Below the pieces are notes generated by a model, which was given only the letters and a program-made list of their open reading frames with translations, did no database searches and had not been told where the DNA came from. DNA of 64,000 nt from Chrysomallon squamiferum (taxonomy: Eukaryota; Mollusca; Gastropoda; Neomphalida; Peltospiridae). Positions 54,534 to 64,000 of this stretch are shown here, piece by piece. Position 1 is the first letter of the stretch. The number at the start of each line of letters is the position of its first letter. The stretch spans positions 12,690,583 to 12,754,582 of the forward strand of contig CM022670.1 of NCBI GenBank assembly GCA_012295275.1. Reading direction: 5' to 3'. The position numbers and the translations under genes were made by a program.

Positions 54534-54740
54534 CAGGGTGGCCCAAACGTAGGTTTACAGTTATTAAATTATCGTTTATATGCTTGAAGTCACTTGCTAA
54601 GTACAATTAACATAAAATACAATGTTGAAGGAGGACATTTTGAGCTCATGAAAATTAACAGTTTCAACATTGATTTTTGAAACATGCTTGTATTTTAAAC
54701 GATAAATTAATAACTGTAAAACTACGTTTAAACCTACCTG
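54534..54740 (+). mobile_element. 207-bp deletion derivative of a mariner-type transposon
   Basis: The left end reads CAGGGTGGCCCAAACGTAGG. The right end, reverse-complemented, reads CAGGTAGGTTTAAACGTAGT. The terminal inverted repeats match at about 38 of 45 positions and share TTTACAGTTATTAA. TA flanks both sides (54532-54533 and 54741-54742), the Tc1/mariner signature. Internally, frame 54621-54680 ends in NVEGGHFELMK then a stop, similar to the GGHFE tail at the C-terminus of several mariner transposases. The transposase is otherwise absent, so mobility would require enzyme in trans. It inserted at the edge of an (ATAC)n array. Confidence 0.75.
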
Positions 54741-57700
54741 TATATTATCTTGGACTCTGTCTATCTACCTATCTATCAATGCATTTCTCTGACTATCTGA
54801 ACTGTCTGCTGTTTTCTGTCTGGATATTTTTATATCCATCTATTTATGTGAGTACAAAACTCTCTAATTTTTCTATATATCCGTTTGTCCGGCTGGTGTT
54901 TGTCTGTTTCTCTCTGACTCTCCCTTCTTCCGTGTGTCCTTTTGTCTGACCTTCCGGGCGTCACTCTCTGCATGTCTGTCTGTCAGTATATCTCTCTCAG
55001 CGTCACAGTTATTTTGTTCACATCGCGGCATACGGGGAAAAAAAAAAGAAGATAGAAATATCTCTGACTCAGCATCTCGAAGGTATTGGCATTTGATGTT
55101 TCTTTAATAATATCACAAACATGATTCAAAATCGAATTTCTTGTCAAAGCGGAGACATAAATATTGATATATCACACGCCCACAGAATATTAATAACTTA
55201 ATAGCCTTATGTTAACAGAAAAAAACCAGACAAAAAACAAGGTTTTCACATCAGATTTCTGATTCTTGAAATATTAATATAATAAATGTATGATGAGAGA
55301 TACAGAAATACAGAGACAGTGAGATGTGCTCAGAGAAAGAGAGTGATGGAATCACCGACAAACAGACAAGCAAACATAGAAATAGAGACGCAACGAAAAG
55401 GATAGAACAAAATATTACTGTTTGTGATAACTTCACCTTGTTAATTATCCATTCTGAAGTTCTTAATTTGGTTTAATTTCATAATTTCTTACAGCTCTTC
55501 TGAATTCTAGAGTAATCATAAAATAGCACGTATTCATTTCTATCGTATATATATATATATATATAAGCACTTAATGGCAAAGAAAGTTTTGAAACAATCT
55601 ATTAATAACAAAATAAAAACTTGAACATAATAACTATTTTAGAAATGCTCATACATCATATTGCCATGTTGATAGTTCTATCTTATTTTCCAATTTCCCG
55701 TAATTCGAAACCAATGTTATCAGCAGGGAATTGCCTCAGGAAAAATGAAAAAAAAAAAAATCACCCTAGTGCTAATTTGCAGCAATTCTTCTAAGTTCAA
55801 CAAATGGCAATTAAAGACATTTTCACTCTTTGACTCCATCTCATAGCATAATCGCATTTAATTCGATTTTTTTTTAGAACTCTATCTCTAATAAAGACTC
55901 TGAAAATATCTATGTCAGGACATTTCCAAAAGTCGAAATTACTTTTCTCTTTTTATTTCCACTTTCAAGAAACTCCCTCTCTTCGACAAACATCATCGAT
56001 TTGGCAAACGAAAATTTTGGTTTGAGGCCGAATCGAAGCCAGCGGAGTTAAGACGTAGATGATATAAAAGGTACATAAGAAGAATAATGTATCCTAACTA
56101 AATACATTTAGGAATCTTCTCTAATGTTCAGCTAAGGAAGTGAAATATTGAATATATGGGAAATTACTTCCAATCTGGCTTCGAGTGTTTTTCTTGATTA
56201 AATATTGGACTGATCTCTTTCAACTATCGTGACAATTGCGTCTTGAGAATGTATCTATCGTTACAAAAAGTAAAATATTAATGTGATAATGACAACATAC
56301 CTAGACGTGGGCTGCGTCTGAAGATATTGAAGTGCTCTAAAGTCCCAGTATTGTTTGATGCTGAATAGCATTTATGATAAAAATTAGTGTTGATTTTGTT
56401 TAGCCACCACTAGAATTCTTTGATTAATGTTCTAACTTTATAACTACTGGATATTAGATATTTTTTTATTATTCTGAAAACAAAAACGTCTTCATAGAAA
56501 ATCAGTTATAGTTTTTCATTAGCACGTATACTTTTCATTATAGACTTGTTCAATCAAACACCCAGACATTTAATGTATTAAATATTTTTCTCTTCTAGAT
56601 TCTTCACAGATTCGTCACGTATCAGTCGACTGCTTTAAAAATGGCTACATTCAATTTAAATTCATTTTATTATAAAAAATAAACTTTTTAATTTCAATAT
56701 TACTGAGGAAAATTCATGACATCATTCTTGGGGTTATGAACTAGATAAATAAGGAGAAAGGAAACTGAGATCACGATTGCAAGCAACTTTTCACGTACAA
56801 GAAAATACGTAACACTGTGTTTGATAAAACAGTCGTGGGACACAGGCCAACATGATCATGTAGCAGGATTGATCTTGCGAGCGAACCAGGCAGTAATGTC
56901 AGCACGTTACTACTGAGTCCCAACCCATCCTTTATAAAATATTTTAAAAAAATAATAATAAGTAAAGAAAACAAACAGATGTTAAATTAGTCCATTAACA
57001 GATAAATAATATAACAGTTACTTATAACATCTTAACGCGTGCAGCTAAACGAAATGTGAAAAAAATTAAAAATTAGAAAAATCCCAAACTGTTTTTTTCT
57101 TTCTTTTACTTACTGTTTACCCGCACACAATCGTCTTCATTTGATTACATTGTGGCAAAATTTCTTTTCTCTCTTGTGTCTGCTAAGTCAGACGGACATA
57201 AAAGTGTAATTATTACAGAAATAGTTTGTTATTTCGAATTAGCGAACTAACTTCAGACTTATGAAGCAATTACATGATTAATCCCGACAGAATACTTTTC
57301 TAAATTCATAAGCTGCAGTAATAACTTCTTTTTTTTCACATCAAAGAAAGTATGTTTTGTAAAGCATGTTTATTGTTACGCTGCCACTGTTGCACTGGCC
57401 TATGACACTGTGGGCTGCATGATCCACGATCCCTAGTGTGTTCGGTTCGGTTATTTCGCGATTCGATTAGTGCTCAACTATTAACAGAGTCCGTGGTTAA
57501 CGCTTTCCAAGCTGTAGTGAATTCCTGTAAAAGATTCTCTACTTTTAATACAAAACTATAACGTGTTCCACTGGTGATCATATAACATGAAAAACAAAAT
57601 TTCGACATAAAATAGCTGCCAGTAGAATTAATCAATGATTTTCTTTTTCCCCCTCCTTTGTAAGTTGACATAATCTTGATATATGAAATGCCTTTATATT

Positions 57701-58084
57701 TATGCTCTTTTTTAAGTAATACATTCGGGGTTTCATAAAGAAAAAAAATCATGAATTTAAAATTATTTTAGCACAGGGTGAACGTGTGTGTCTACTACAA
57801 GACTGTGTGCATCCTGTATTTAACAGATGATAATGTGTTTGTCTAGTGCGTGCTGGGGGGCGGAGTGATCTCTCGCTACGTTACAAATATAAATAAATAA
57901 CATATCAGAATTAATCAAACTGGACAAACTGACTTTCGTGCGCAAAGACGTTTTCTTTATTAGGCTTCTTTAAAACAATCCTTATCCGTAACATTTTCAA
58001 TAACTAATGTATTTCTGCTTGCTAAATGTCCCCACTGGATTGCCTTCACTCTCTCAGTACGTCTGACACATCTAGACGTTGGTG
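54741..58084. other. Mainly unique intergenic sequence
   Basis: Degenerate TCTG/TCTA pyrimidine repeats at 54750-55010, (AT)n at 55547-55565, otherwise AT-rich complex DNA. No gene recognised; the minus-strand frame at 57474-57752 (92 codons) has no motif. Confidence 0.5.
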
Positions 58085-58215
58085 CTCCGCGCTTTCGGGC
58101 GGGAAATAACGCCAAAGGGCAGAAGCAGCACCGCCTGATCCGTCCCAGTGCCTCTGTCGGCAGAGCGGAAACTCAGCCACAGAGTTACGTCCGGTTGACG
58201 GCCAGGCGAATACAG
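58085..58215. promoter_or_regulatory. CpG-rich patch with E2F-type motif
   Basis: One of the most GC- and CpG-rich stretches in the window, with many CpGs (GCTCCGCGCTTTCGGGCGGG, GTCGGCAGAGCGG, ACGTCCGGTTGACGG). GGGCGGGAAA (58097-58106) matches the E2F site GGCGGGAA exactly. Overlapping minus-strand frames of 65 and 96 codons exist but have no recognisable domain. It could be a promoter, a first exon or a CpG-rich repeat fragment. Confidence 0.4.
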
Positions 58216-58389
58216 ATCGCAGTTTGATAGAGATGTGGGACATATTGAAACATAATTAGCACGCAGCTTGATTGAAGAGTTTTTAGTGAAAGTGTGGAGT
58301 CTAAAAATACTGCTGATTTCTGAGAACAGCTTTCGGAGAATGGTTAGTTCTGTGACTGGCAAAACATCAAGTCATGCTGACCTTAGGTC

Positions 58390-58800
58390 CAAAAAAAAAT
58401 TTGTAAATCATGTTTTGTTTGTTTGTTGTTGTTGTTGTTTTTTCTGTTTTTTTAATCTTTTTTGTTAGGTTTTTTTTTGTTGTTGTTGTTGTTGTTTTTT
58501 ATATTATTTTTTTTTGCTTCTTTTTTTTTTTTTTTTTTTTTTTTTATTTTTTTTTATATTTTTTTTTTTTTTTTTTTTTGTGTTTTATATTTATTTTAAT
58601 TGTTATATATTTATTTGTTATTTTATATTTTATGTTTCGTAATTATTTTATCACTAATTAACTTGTTCTTGAATTTCTTTTTTTTCCGCTCCATAATCAT
58701 CATTTTGAATCGTAGAATTCCCCTTTTTCTTCTCCTTCCTGTCATTTTTCTTTTTCTAATTTACAAATTGATTTTTATTTTTTAAAAGATTTTTACACAT
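58390..58800 (+). repeat. T-rich block with GTT units and long poly-T
   Basis: GTT units at 58421-58440 and 58478-58495, then poly-T of about 25 at 58520-58544 and about 20 at 58560-58579. Confidence 0.9.
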
Positions 58801-59372
58801 GTTCCGTATCTATCTATCCTTGGCATTTGAGTTTTATATAGGTTTCTTTTTATTGATGTCATTTATCCATTCACTTTTATTGATTTGTACAATCAAATGC
58901 TTTCGAAAGTCCTCTTCTTTGCACTCATTTACCATTTGAATCTACAGTCATGTCAGATATCCATTAATCATTTCTTTTTTTTTCTCAAATAAAACACTGT
59001 TTTGACACGTTCTTTGGTCTTATAAATGTGTTTTAAAACAGCTGCTGTGAATATCCATTTCATCAGCTTAATAAAAAGGAAATAATAAATAAATTTATAA
59101 ATAAATCTCTTTTTTATTTGTTTTTCCTTTTATAGAATTAAAAAAAGCTGACGCTGAATTGTTAAAATGCTTTTCTACCGTGCAATTGGTCTCAGGATGA
59201 ATTCTGTCAAATGGTTTACAAGGTACGTTCTGGTCTAATGTTCTGGTATATGTTTTCATGTTAAAAATGATGTGTTGTTTCACAGAGAGAGGTTCTAAAA
59301 CCGCGAATCCACAGGTTACACTTATAGATTAGTATCAAAGTTCATTTTCGTATCTTCTGGGCAGAAAGAAAA

Positions 59373-59407
<35 letters not shown>

Positions 59408-59991
59408 GATGTTATACTTTTCATTTATGGGACTATGACTTGGAATGGGAAATCTGTCATAGGAACGTCCAGAGATTATTGAGCCATGACAACTCGAGCA
59501 AAAGATCGTCTATCTAAATATATTCAATTTTTATTATCTGTATATTTGATTGTGGAAATATTTATAAGATCTTTTAAGTAAATAGTGTTTGTATGTCTTA
59601 TCTAGAACATAAACCAGATTCATAATGTTATAACTATAGATTCATTATTTTTCTTCGTATATTTAATTCTTTTTTTACATATTCTTTCCAGAATGCAACA
59701 AAACCGTCAATCGCAAACGCAGCCAAATTACTTTTGATTTGGATCTTTCTGGATCAGGCCAAGAACGCTTATTTTATTTGTAGCCAAATCAGTTCCTATA
59801 ATATTAGGATGTGCTGATGTGTAGGAAGTTCATAAAGTCTAATTATTCACTTTGGACTGACGATGACTGAAGAAATGGCATGACACATTCAGAATCTGAT
59901 GATTCTTTCTGCGTATGACTTAAGTAGCAATCGGTGGAAAGAAGAGGGCAAATTATCCCATCTGTCATACTTACTGTGCACCTCGTGGTAA
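58801..59991. other. AT-rich unique intergenic sequence
   Basis: (AT)n at 59373-59404; otherwise no feature seen. Confidence 0.55.
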
Positions 59992-60066
59992 CCTGATAAT
60001 GTGATAAATGCGAGAGTTATCAGGCGACTTCTCTCACTCTCGCGGGCGGTCTGGTTTCATAGATAA
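59992..60066. promoter_or_regulatory. Cluster of four GATA-type motifs
   Basis: CCTGATAA (59992-59999), TGATAA (60002-60007), TTATCAGG (60017-60024, the exact inverse of the first) and AGATAA (60061-60066) all fit WGATAR. The patch also holds CTCTCGCGGGCGGTCTGG. Paired inverted GATA sites are a common enhancer arrangement, but WGATAR is frequent in AT-rich DNA, so this is only suggestive. Confidence 0.3.
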
Positions 60067-60189
60067 AGCTGTGGTAATGGAATTTCTCTGAATGTCTGTC
60101 GACAGCTATTTTAAACAATCCCAGCTTTTAGTACTTTTTTTTAACGCCATCACTGATAGTCTGAGTGATAAATATCAGGTTAATCGGGG

Positions 60190-60282
60190 TTTCTTTTTCT
60201 TTTTCTTTTTTTTTTTTTCTTTTTTATCTTCACTTTTTTTCTATTACGTTCTCCATTATTTTTTATTTTTTTATTTTATTTT

Positions 60283-60316
<34 letters not shown>

Positions 60317-60330
60317 CTTCTTCTTTGACT
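60190..60330 (+). repeat. Poly-T-rich tract
   Basis: T-runs interrupted by single C and A, the longest about 29 T at 60287-60316. Confidence 0.93.
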
Positions 60331-61154
60331 GATAACTTCTTTCAGTTTCCTTTTTTCCAAGAATTGTTATTGTCTTGTTTAGATTGTGTTTGCTGCTGTT
60401 ATTTTGTAATGTTTTTTTTTTTCTAGGCGCTTGCTTGTTTTTTCTTCATTTTGGAATAGCTTTCTTTGTTTTTTATTCTACAATCAACAGAAATAAACTA
60501 TCAATTCAATAAAATTTATTATTTTGATCAGTCAACCATATTTTCCCAGTACTCTTCTCAAGGAAATATCAGTGTCAGGTAAATAGAACAAATTTAAAAA
60601 GTAATGATCCTATTAATAAGAAACTGGTATGAGGTACTGATCCTGGAACTGTTCGTTCATAAGACGACGACTTAACCTACATCAGAACCGTGGCCGTCGT
60701 GTCAGTTGCTGTTGTGTGAAACGCGAATAACGACAGAAATAATAGCATGCCGTAATGAATCAACGGAACTTATTCTTGCAGTAAATTCCTTCCCCTGGGT
60801 GTTGCATTGGGATTATTCTAGCATAAATATTGCTTACTGCTTGAGACAGTGCTTGTCGTTCGTGCATAAGAAGAAGCTCGCAGAGATGGGTGTTACACAT
60901 TAGTTGTTGTCATGAACTGCTGCTTCAAGCACCAGTGTGCTAAACACCTTGTTTAATCGTAGATATTCGTGCAGTGATAAAGCTATATCATTCCGCTGCT
61001 AGATAAACAGAAAAGAAAGTGGATTTAACTGCTTCATAAAATGTCGATTTGAGAACGATATTTTGCAGTCGCTTTATTCTACCATCATCCTAAATACCTG
61101 TGGGTTTTTTTTTTATTTTTTTTTTTTTAGTTTATATTTAAACCAGTTCAAAAA
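60331..61154. other. Unique intergenic sequence
   Basis: The 60640-60980 part is of higher complexity, with CpG (GTGGCCGTCGTG). A 65-codon frame at 60706-60903 has no recognised motif. Confidence 0.5.
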
Positions 61155-61760
61155 CAGGAAGAGATAGAGATGTATCTTTAAATAGAAATATACAGATAAA
61201 CAGACCGACAAGGAGAGATAGAGGTGTACCTATAGTTAGATGTATAGAACAAACACAGATAAACAGACAAGGAGAGACAGATATGTACCTATAGATAGAT
61301 ATATAGTACAAACACAGATAAACAGACAGACAGATATGTACCTATAGTTAGATGTATAGAACAAACACAGATAAACAGACAAGGAGAGACAGATATGTAC
61401 CTATAGATAGATATATAGTACAAACACAGATAAACAGACAGACAGATATGTAAACAGATAGAACAAACACAGATAAACAGACAAGGAGAGACAGAGATGT
61501 ACCTATAGATAGATAAATAGTACAAACACAGATAAACAGACAGACAAGGAGAGACAGAGATGTACCTATAGATAGATGTATAGTACAAACAGATATAAAC
61601 AGACAGACAAGGAGAGACAGAAATGAACCTATAAATAGATATATAGTACAAACACAGATATAAACAGACCTTCAAGGAGAGACAGAGATGTACCATTAGA
61701 TAGATATATAGTACAAACACTGATAAACAGACAGACAAGGAAAGACAGATAGAAGGACAG
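61155..61760 (+). repeat. ~60-bp minisatellite with 112-bp higher-order duplication
   Basis: Units of roughly 55-64 bp share AACACAGATAAACAGACA, AAGGAGAGACAG and GTACCTATAGATAGAT, about ten copies. Within it, 61228-61339 and 61340-61451 are identical 112-bp two-unit blocks on direct reading. Partial phasing to 63 bp keeps a minus-strand Ser/Leu/Tyr frame of 149 codons open; it is not a gene. Confidence 0.93.
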
Positions 61761-62319
61761 TTTGAGAGAGAAAGAGAGAGAAAGTCGGAATGACGGAGAG
61801 CGAAAGATATAAGACAACAGATAAGGTGAATTTGATGAATGTCAGAGGTTAAAATGAATGCGAAACACCGTTTGAAACAGAGACAATAATTAATCCTGTG
61901 AAACTACGGTATCTTTACTGAACTGCGTGTATGTAATTGCCAGAAGCCAGCCTCACAACTCATTTGTTTTTCAGCTGACAGCAGCACGGTTCCGACAGCA
62001 TGAAAACCATCTACCGACATCTACCAGAAATCACACTTGCACGGTGCAGCTAAAACAAGAATCCTGTCCGTTTCGTTTAAAGTTAAACACTTGTACGTCA
62101 TTCGCAGTACCAAAGCAATCAAAGTAGGAATATTTAGTTACTTATTCTCGCTTTCCCCTGTGTCCAGCGTCCGGTTACCGCTGATCGTAAAAGTGAAAAG
62201 TGTGTATATTACACGTAATTGTTAACCGAACAACGTACTTAGTCGATATGAATGATATTGCAGGGTCTCTTGTAGATTATTAACAATGTATGACAGACAA
62301 ATGAGAGATGGAGACCTAT

Positions 62320-62322
<3 letters not shown>
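61761..62322. other. Unique intergenic sequence
   Basis: Purine-rich at first (GAGAGAAAG to 61810), then unique. No gene recognised. Confidence 0.5.

Positions 62323-62401
<79 letters not shown>
62323..62401 (+). repeat. (GA)n microsatellite
   Basis: About 39 pure GA units. Confidence 0.97.
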
Positions 62402-62403
<2 letters not shown>

Positions 62404-63560
62404 TAGATTGCAGAATATGTAAACATAAATAAGCATTATTTTAGAACTGAAAAAAAATACAATTCCATAAAATGTATTTTTTCTCTTTCTCTCTCGCCCT
62501 TTCTGTCTGTATATCTATCTATCTGATCATCTCTACAGAATTTTAACTTCATACTTATTCTACACAGAATAATTAGTATTACTATTATGATTTACATAAA
62601 ACGAATTACATTATTATTTTTTTTTTTTTTTTTTTATCATTATTATTTGAGGCAGTTGTTTTTTTAATATCTCGATTTTATTTTTTAGAGAAAATGAGAA
62701 ATAAATGTCGTTATTTTTTAATAAAATGATTTTTTAGTTTTTGTTTAATTTTTTAACTCGGTGCGAATTTGTTTTGCTTGTTGTTTTTTTCTCTTTTTCT
62801 TTTTTTTTTTTTTTTTTTTTGTTGCTTTTTTTGTGTTGCTGTCATCACCAGATCAGTGCCCAGTAATTACATGATGTGATTTCGCAATGAGTTCCTACAG
62901 CGAGATTCGTGATTGAGGACAGTTTTATGTTATCGACAGAATCAGCGGTGCTGAGTGTCAGCCTCTCTTGGTTATTTATGGTGTTTTCTGTCTTTCGGTT
63001 AGCAACAAATATCAAGAAGGTAACAACTGGCTCACAGATTATGTAACACGTGCTGATGTCGATAAGGCCATGTTTGGACTTGTAAATGTTTTATGGTTGT
63101 TGTTGTTGTTTGTTTATTTGTCGTGGCATTTTTTTTTTTTTTTTTTGAATTCATATTCGTTTGATATTTTTAAAATATATTTAAAATATTTTCTTAATAC
63201 TGTTAATTTTTTAATTTTAATTTTATTTATTTATTTTTATTTTTTGCTTTGTACATGTTTGTCAAATCTAAGGATAAAACTGCTTTTAATATACTTTACC
63301 AGCATGAATATATAGGGCATTAAATCAGAGTCCCGTGCTGTTGATTTGTTAATTTCTTTGTAGGATATTCTATTAACATGCTACATTATCCAGATATCTA
63401 ATGATTCTTAAATTACTGCTGGGTCCATTTTGATAGGATAGAAGAAAAAAAACACACAGACCAGGCAGGCAGACAGAAAGACAAAGTGATAATGTTCAAC
63501 TGGGACAGTTCTGTATTTTAAGGATGTCTCGCACAACTCAGTGTTCCGCATCACAGGCCT
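62402..63560. other. AT- and T-rich intergenic sequence
   Basis: Poly-T at 62613-62635, 62799-62821 and 63130-63146, GTT units at 63098-63110. A 115-codon plus-strand frame at 62968-63315 becomes T-rich poly-Phe/Leu and is not supported as a gene. Confidence 0.55.
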
Positions 63561-63574
63561 GTTTCCATGGTAAC
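63561..63574. promoter_or_regulatory. RFX-type X-box
   Basis: GTTTCCATGGTAAC fits the RFX X-box consensus GTNRCC(0-3)RGYAAC except at the fourth position and forms two inverted half sites. It lies in a unique patch (63480-63640) with a few CpGs. In animals such sites drive ciliary and other RFX targets; no adjacent gene is visible here. Confidence 0.4.
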
Positions 63575-64000
63575 ACCGATATGATTTATATCAAACCAAT
63601 ATTAACTTGAAACTGCAATCATTCTTCTGTGTCGTAAAAATCTGAATAAAATCAGTTTGAACATAAATCTTTGACTAACAGATATTAAATTTTTTAGTGT
63701 GATTATTATTTTTTATTATTATTATTTTGTTGTTGTTGTTTTTTTTTTTTTTTTTTTTTCCATCGTCTTGTTCCTTGATATTGAAATTCGATTTCTAAAT
63801 AAGGGATAAATAGCGAAAGGAAATAAATAAAAAAATACCACAATATGTAGAAAAATATCTTGTCTCATATAATATCTGCCGAGAAGAGAGAAAAAAAGGC
63901 ATATATATATATATATATATAAAAACAACAAACTCAAATTTCGTATAAGCTGCATTAAACAGGCAACAAATGGTTAATACAGATAAGCAGTAGACATTAT
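63575..64000. other. AT-rich sequence to window end
   Basis: (ATT)n at 63703-63725, GTT plus poly-T at 63729-63759 and (AT)n at 63901-63920. No gene recognised. Confidence 0.6.

Noticed and set aside
58072-58362. 96-codon minus-strand frame over the CpG-rich patch
   Set aside because: Overlapping alternative frames, no recognisable domain; the GC content alone lengthens open frames. Kept only as a regulatory candidate.
61289-61738. 149-codon minus-strand frame with a repeating Ser-Pro-Cys-Leu pattern
   Set aside because: Translation of the ~60-bp minisatellite, with unit-length changes shifting the pattern.

Overview
The window looks like non-coding DNA from a large, AT-rich animal genome. 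Evidence for this is the extreme microsatellite load ((CT/GA)n, (GT)n, (ATT)n, (ATAC)n, poly-A/T), several minisatellites, decayed DNA transposons and a non-LTR retrotransposon relic, with no bacterial-style gene packing. The overall texture is most like a cephalopod such as an octopus. That assignment is an inference from repeat character only; another large-genome invertebrate is possible. I found no host protein-coding gene, exon pair, tRNA or rRNA gene that I can support. The longest open frames are by-products of tandem repeats: LSLS from (CT)n, VCVC from (GT)n, and a 33-bp minisatellite whose period is a multiple of three. The window is best read as intergenic or deep intronic sequence.

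Layout. 0-18 kb: AT-rich unique sequence broken by microsatellites, one copy (1.07-1.64 kb) of a repeat that recurs inverted at 24.7-25.1 kb, a CTCF-like site (8.47 kb), a CRE cluster (12.45 kb) and a perfect 45-bp tandem duplication (13.24 kb). 18-20.1 kb: a retrotransposon ORF2 C-terminal relic, a nearly perfect 195-bp hairpin, an ETS-motif cluster and a diverged inverted repeat flanked by poly-A and poly-T. 21.5-24.4 kb: a 33-bp minisatellite in three blocks, the last two separated by a 739-bp internally deleted Tigger/pogo transposon whose TA-flanked empty site can be read directly. 24.7-28 kb: the second inverted-repeat copy, compound GT/GA tracts and a diverged 107-bp direct repeat pair. 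28-46 kb: mostly unique, with complexity islands, a CRE/TATA/20-bp-repeat block at 40.74-40.97 kb and many T-rich stretches. 46-54 kb: a decayed ~28-bp minisatellite, a complex island at 50.2-50.7 kb and an A-rich kilobase. 54-64 kb: a 207-bp mariner-type element that keeps a transposase C-terminus-like tail, a CpG-rich E2F-motif patch (58.1 kb), a GATA-motif cluster (60.0 kb), a minisatellite with a perfect 112-bp higher-order duplication (61.2 kb) and an RFX X-box (63.56 kb).

No genes can be seen working together. The parts that might carry function are the short high-complexity, CpG-containing islands with clustered transcription-factor motifs. The rest is repeat turnover. I see no clear undescribed gene system; the most unusual items are the nested Tigger insertion, the inverted repeat pair and hairpin, and the 40.8-kb promoter-like block.
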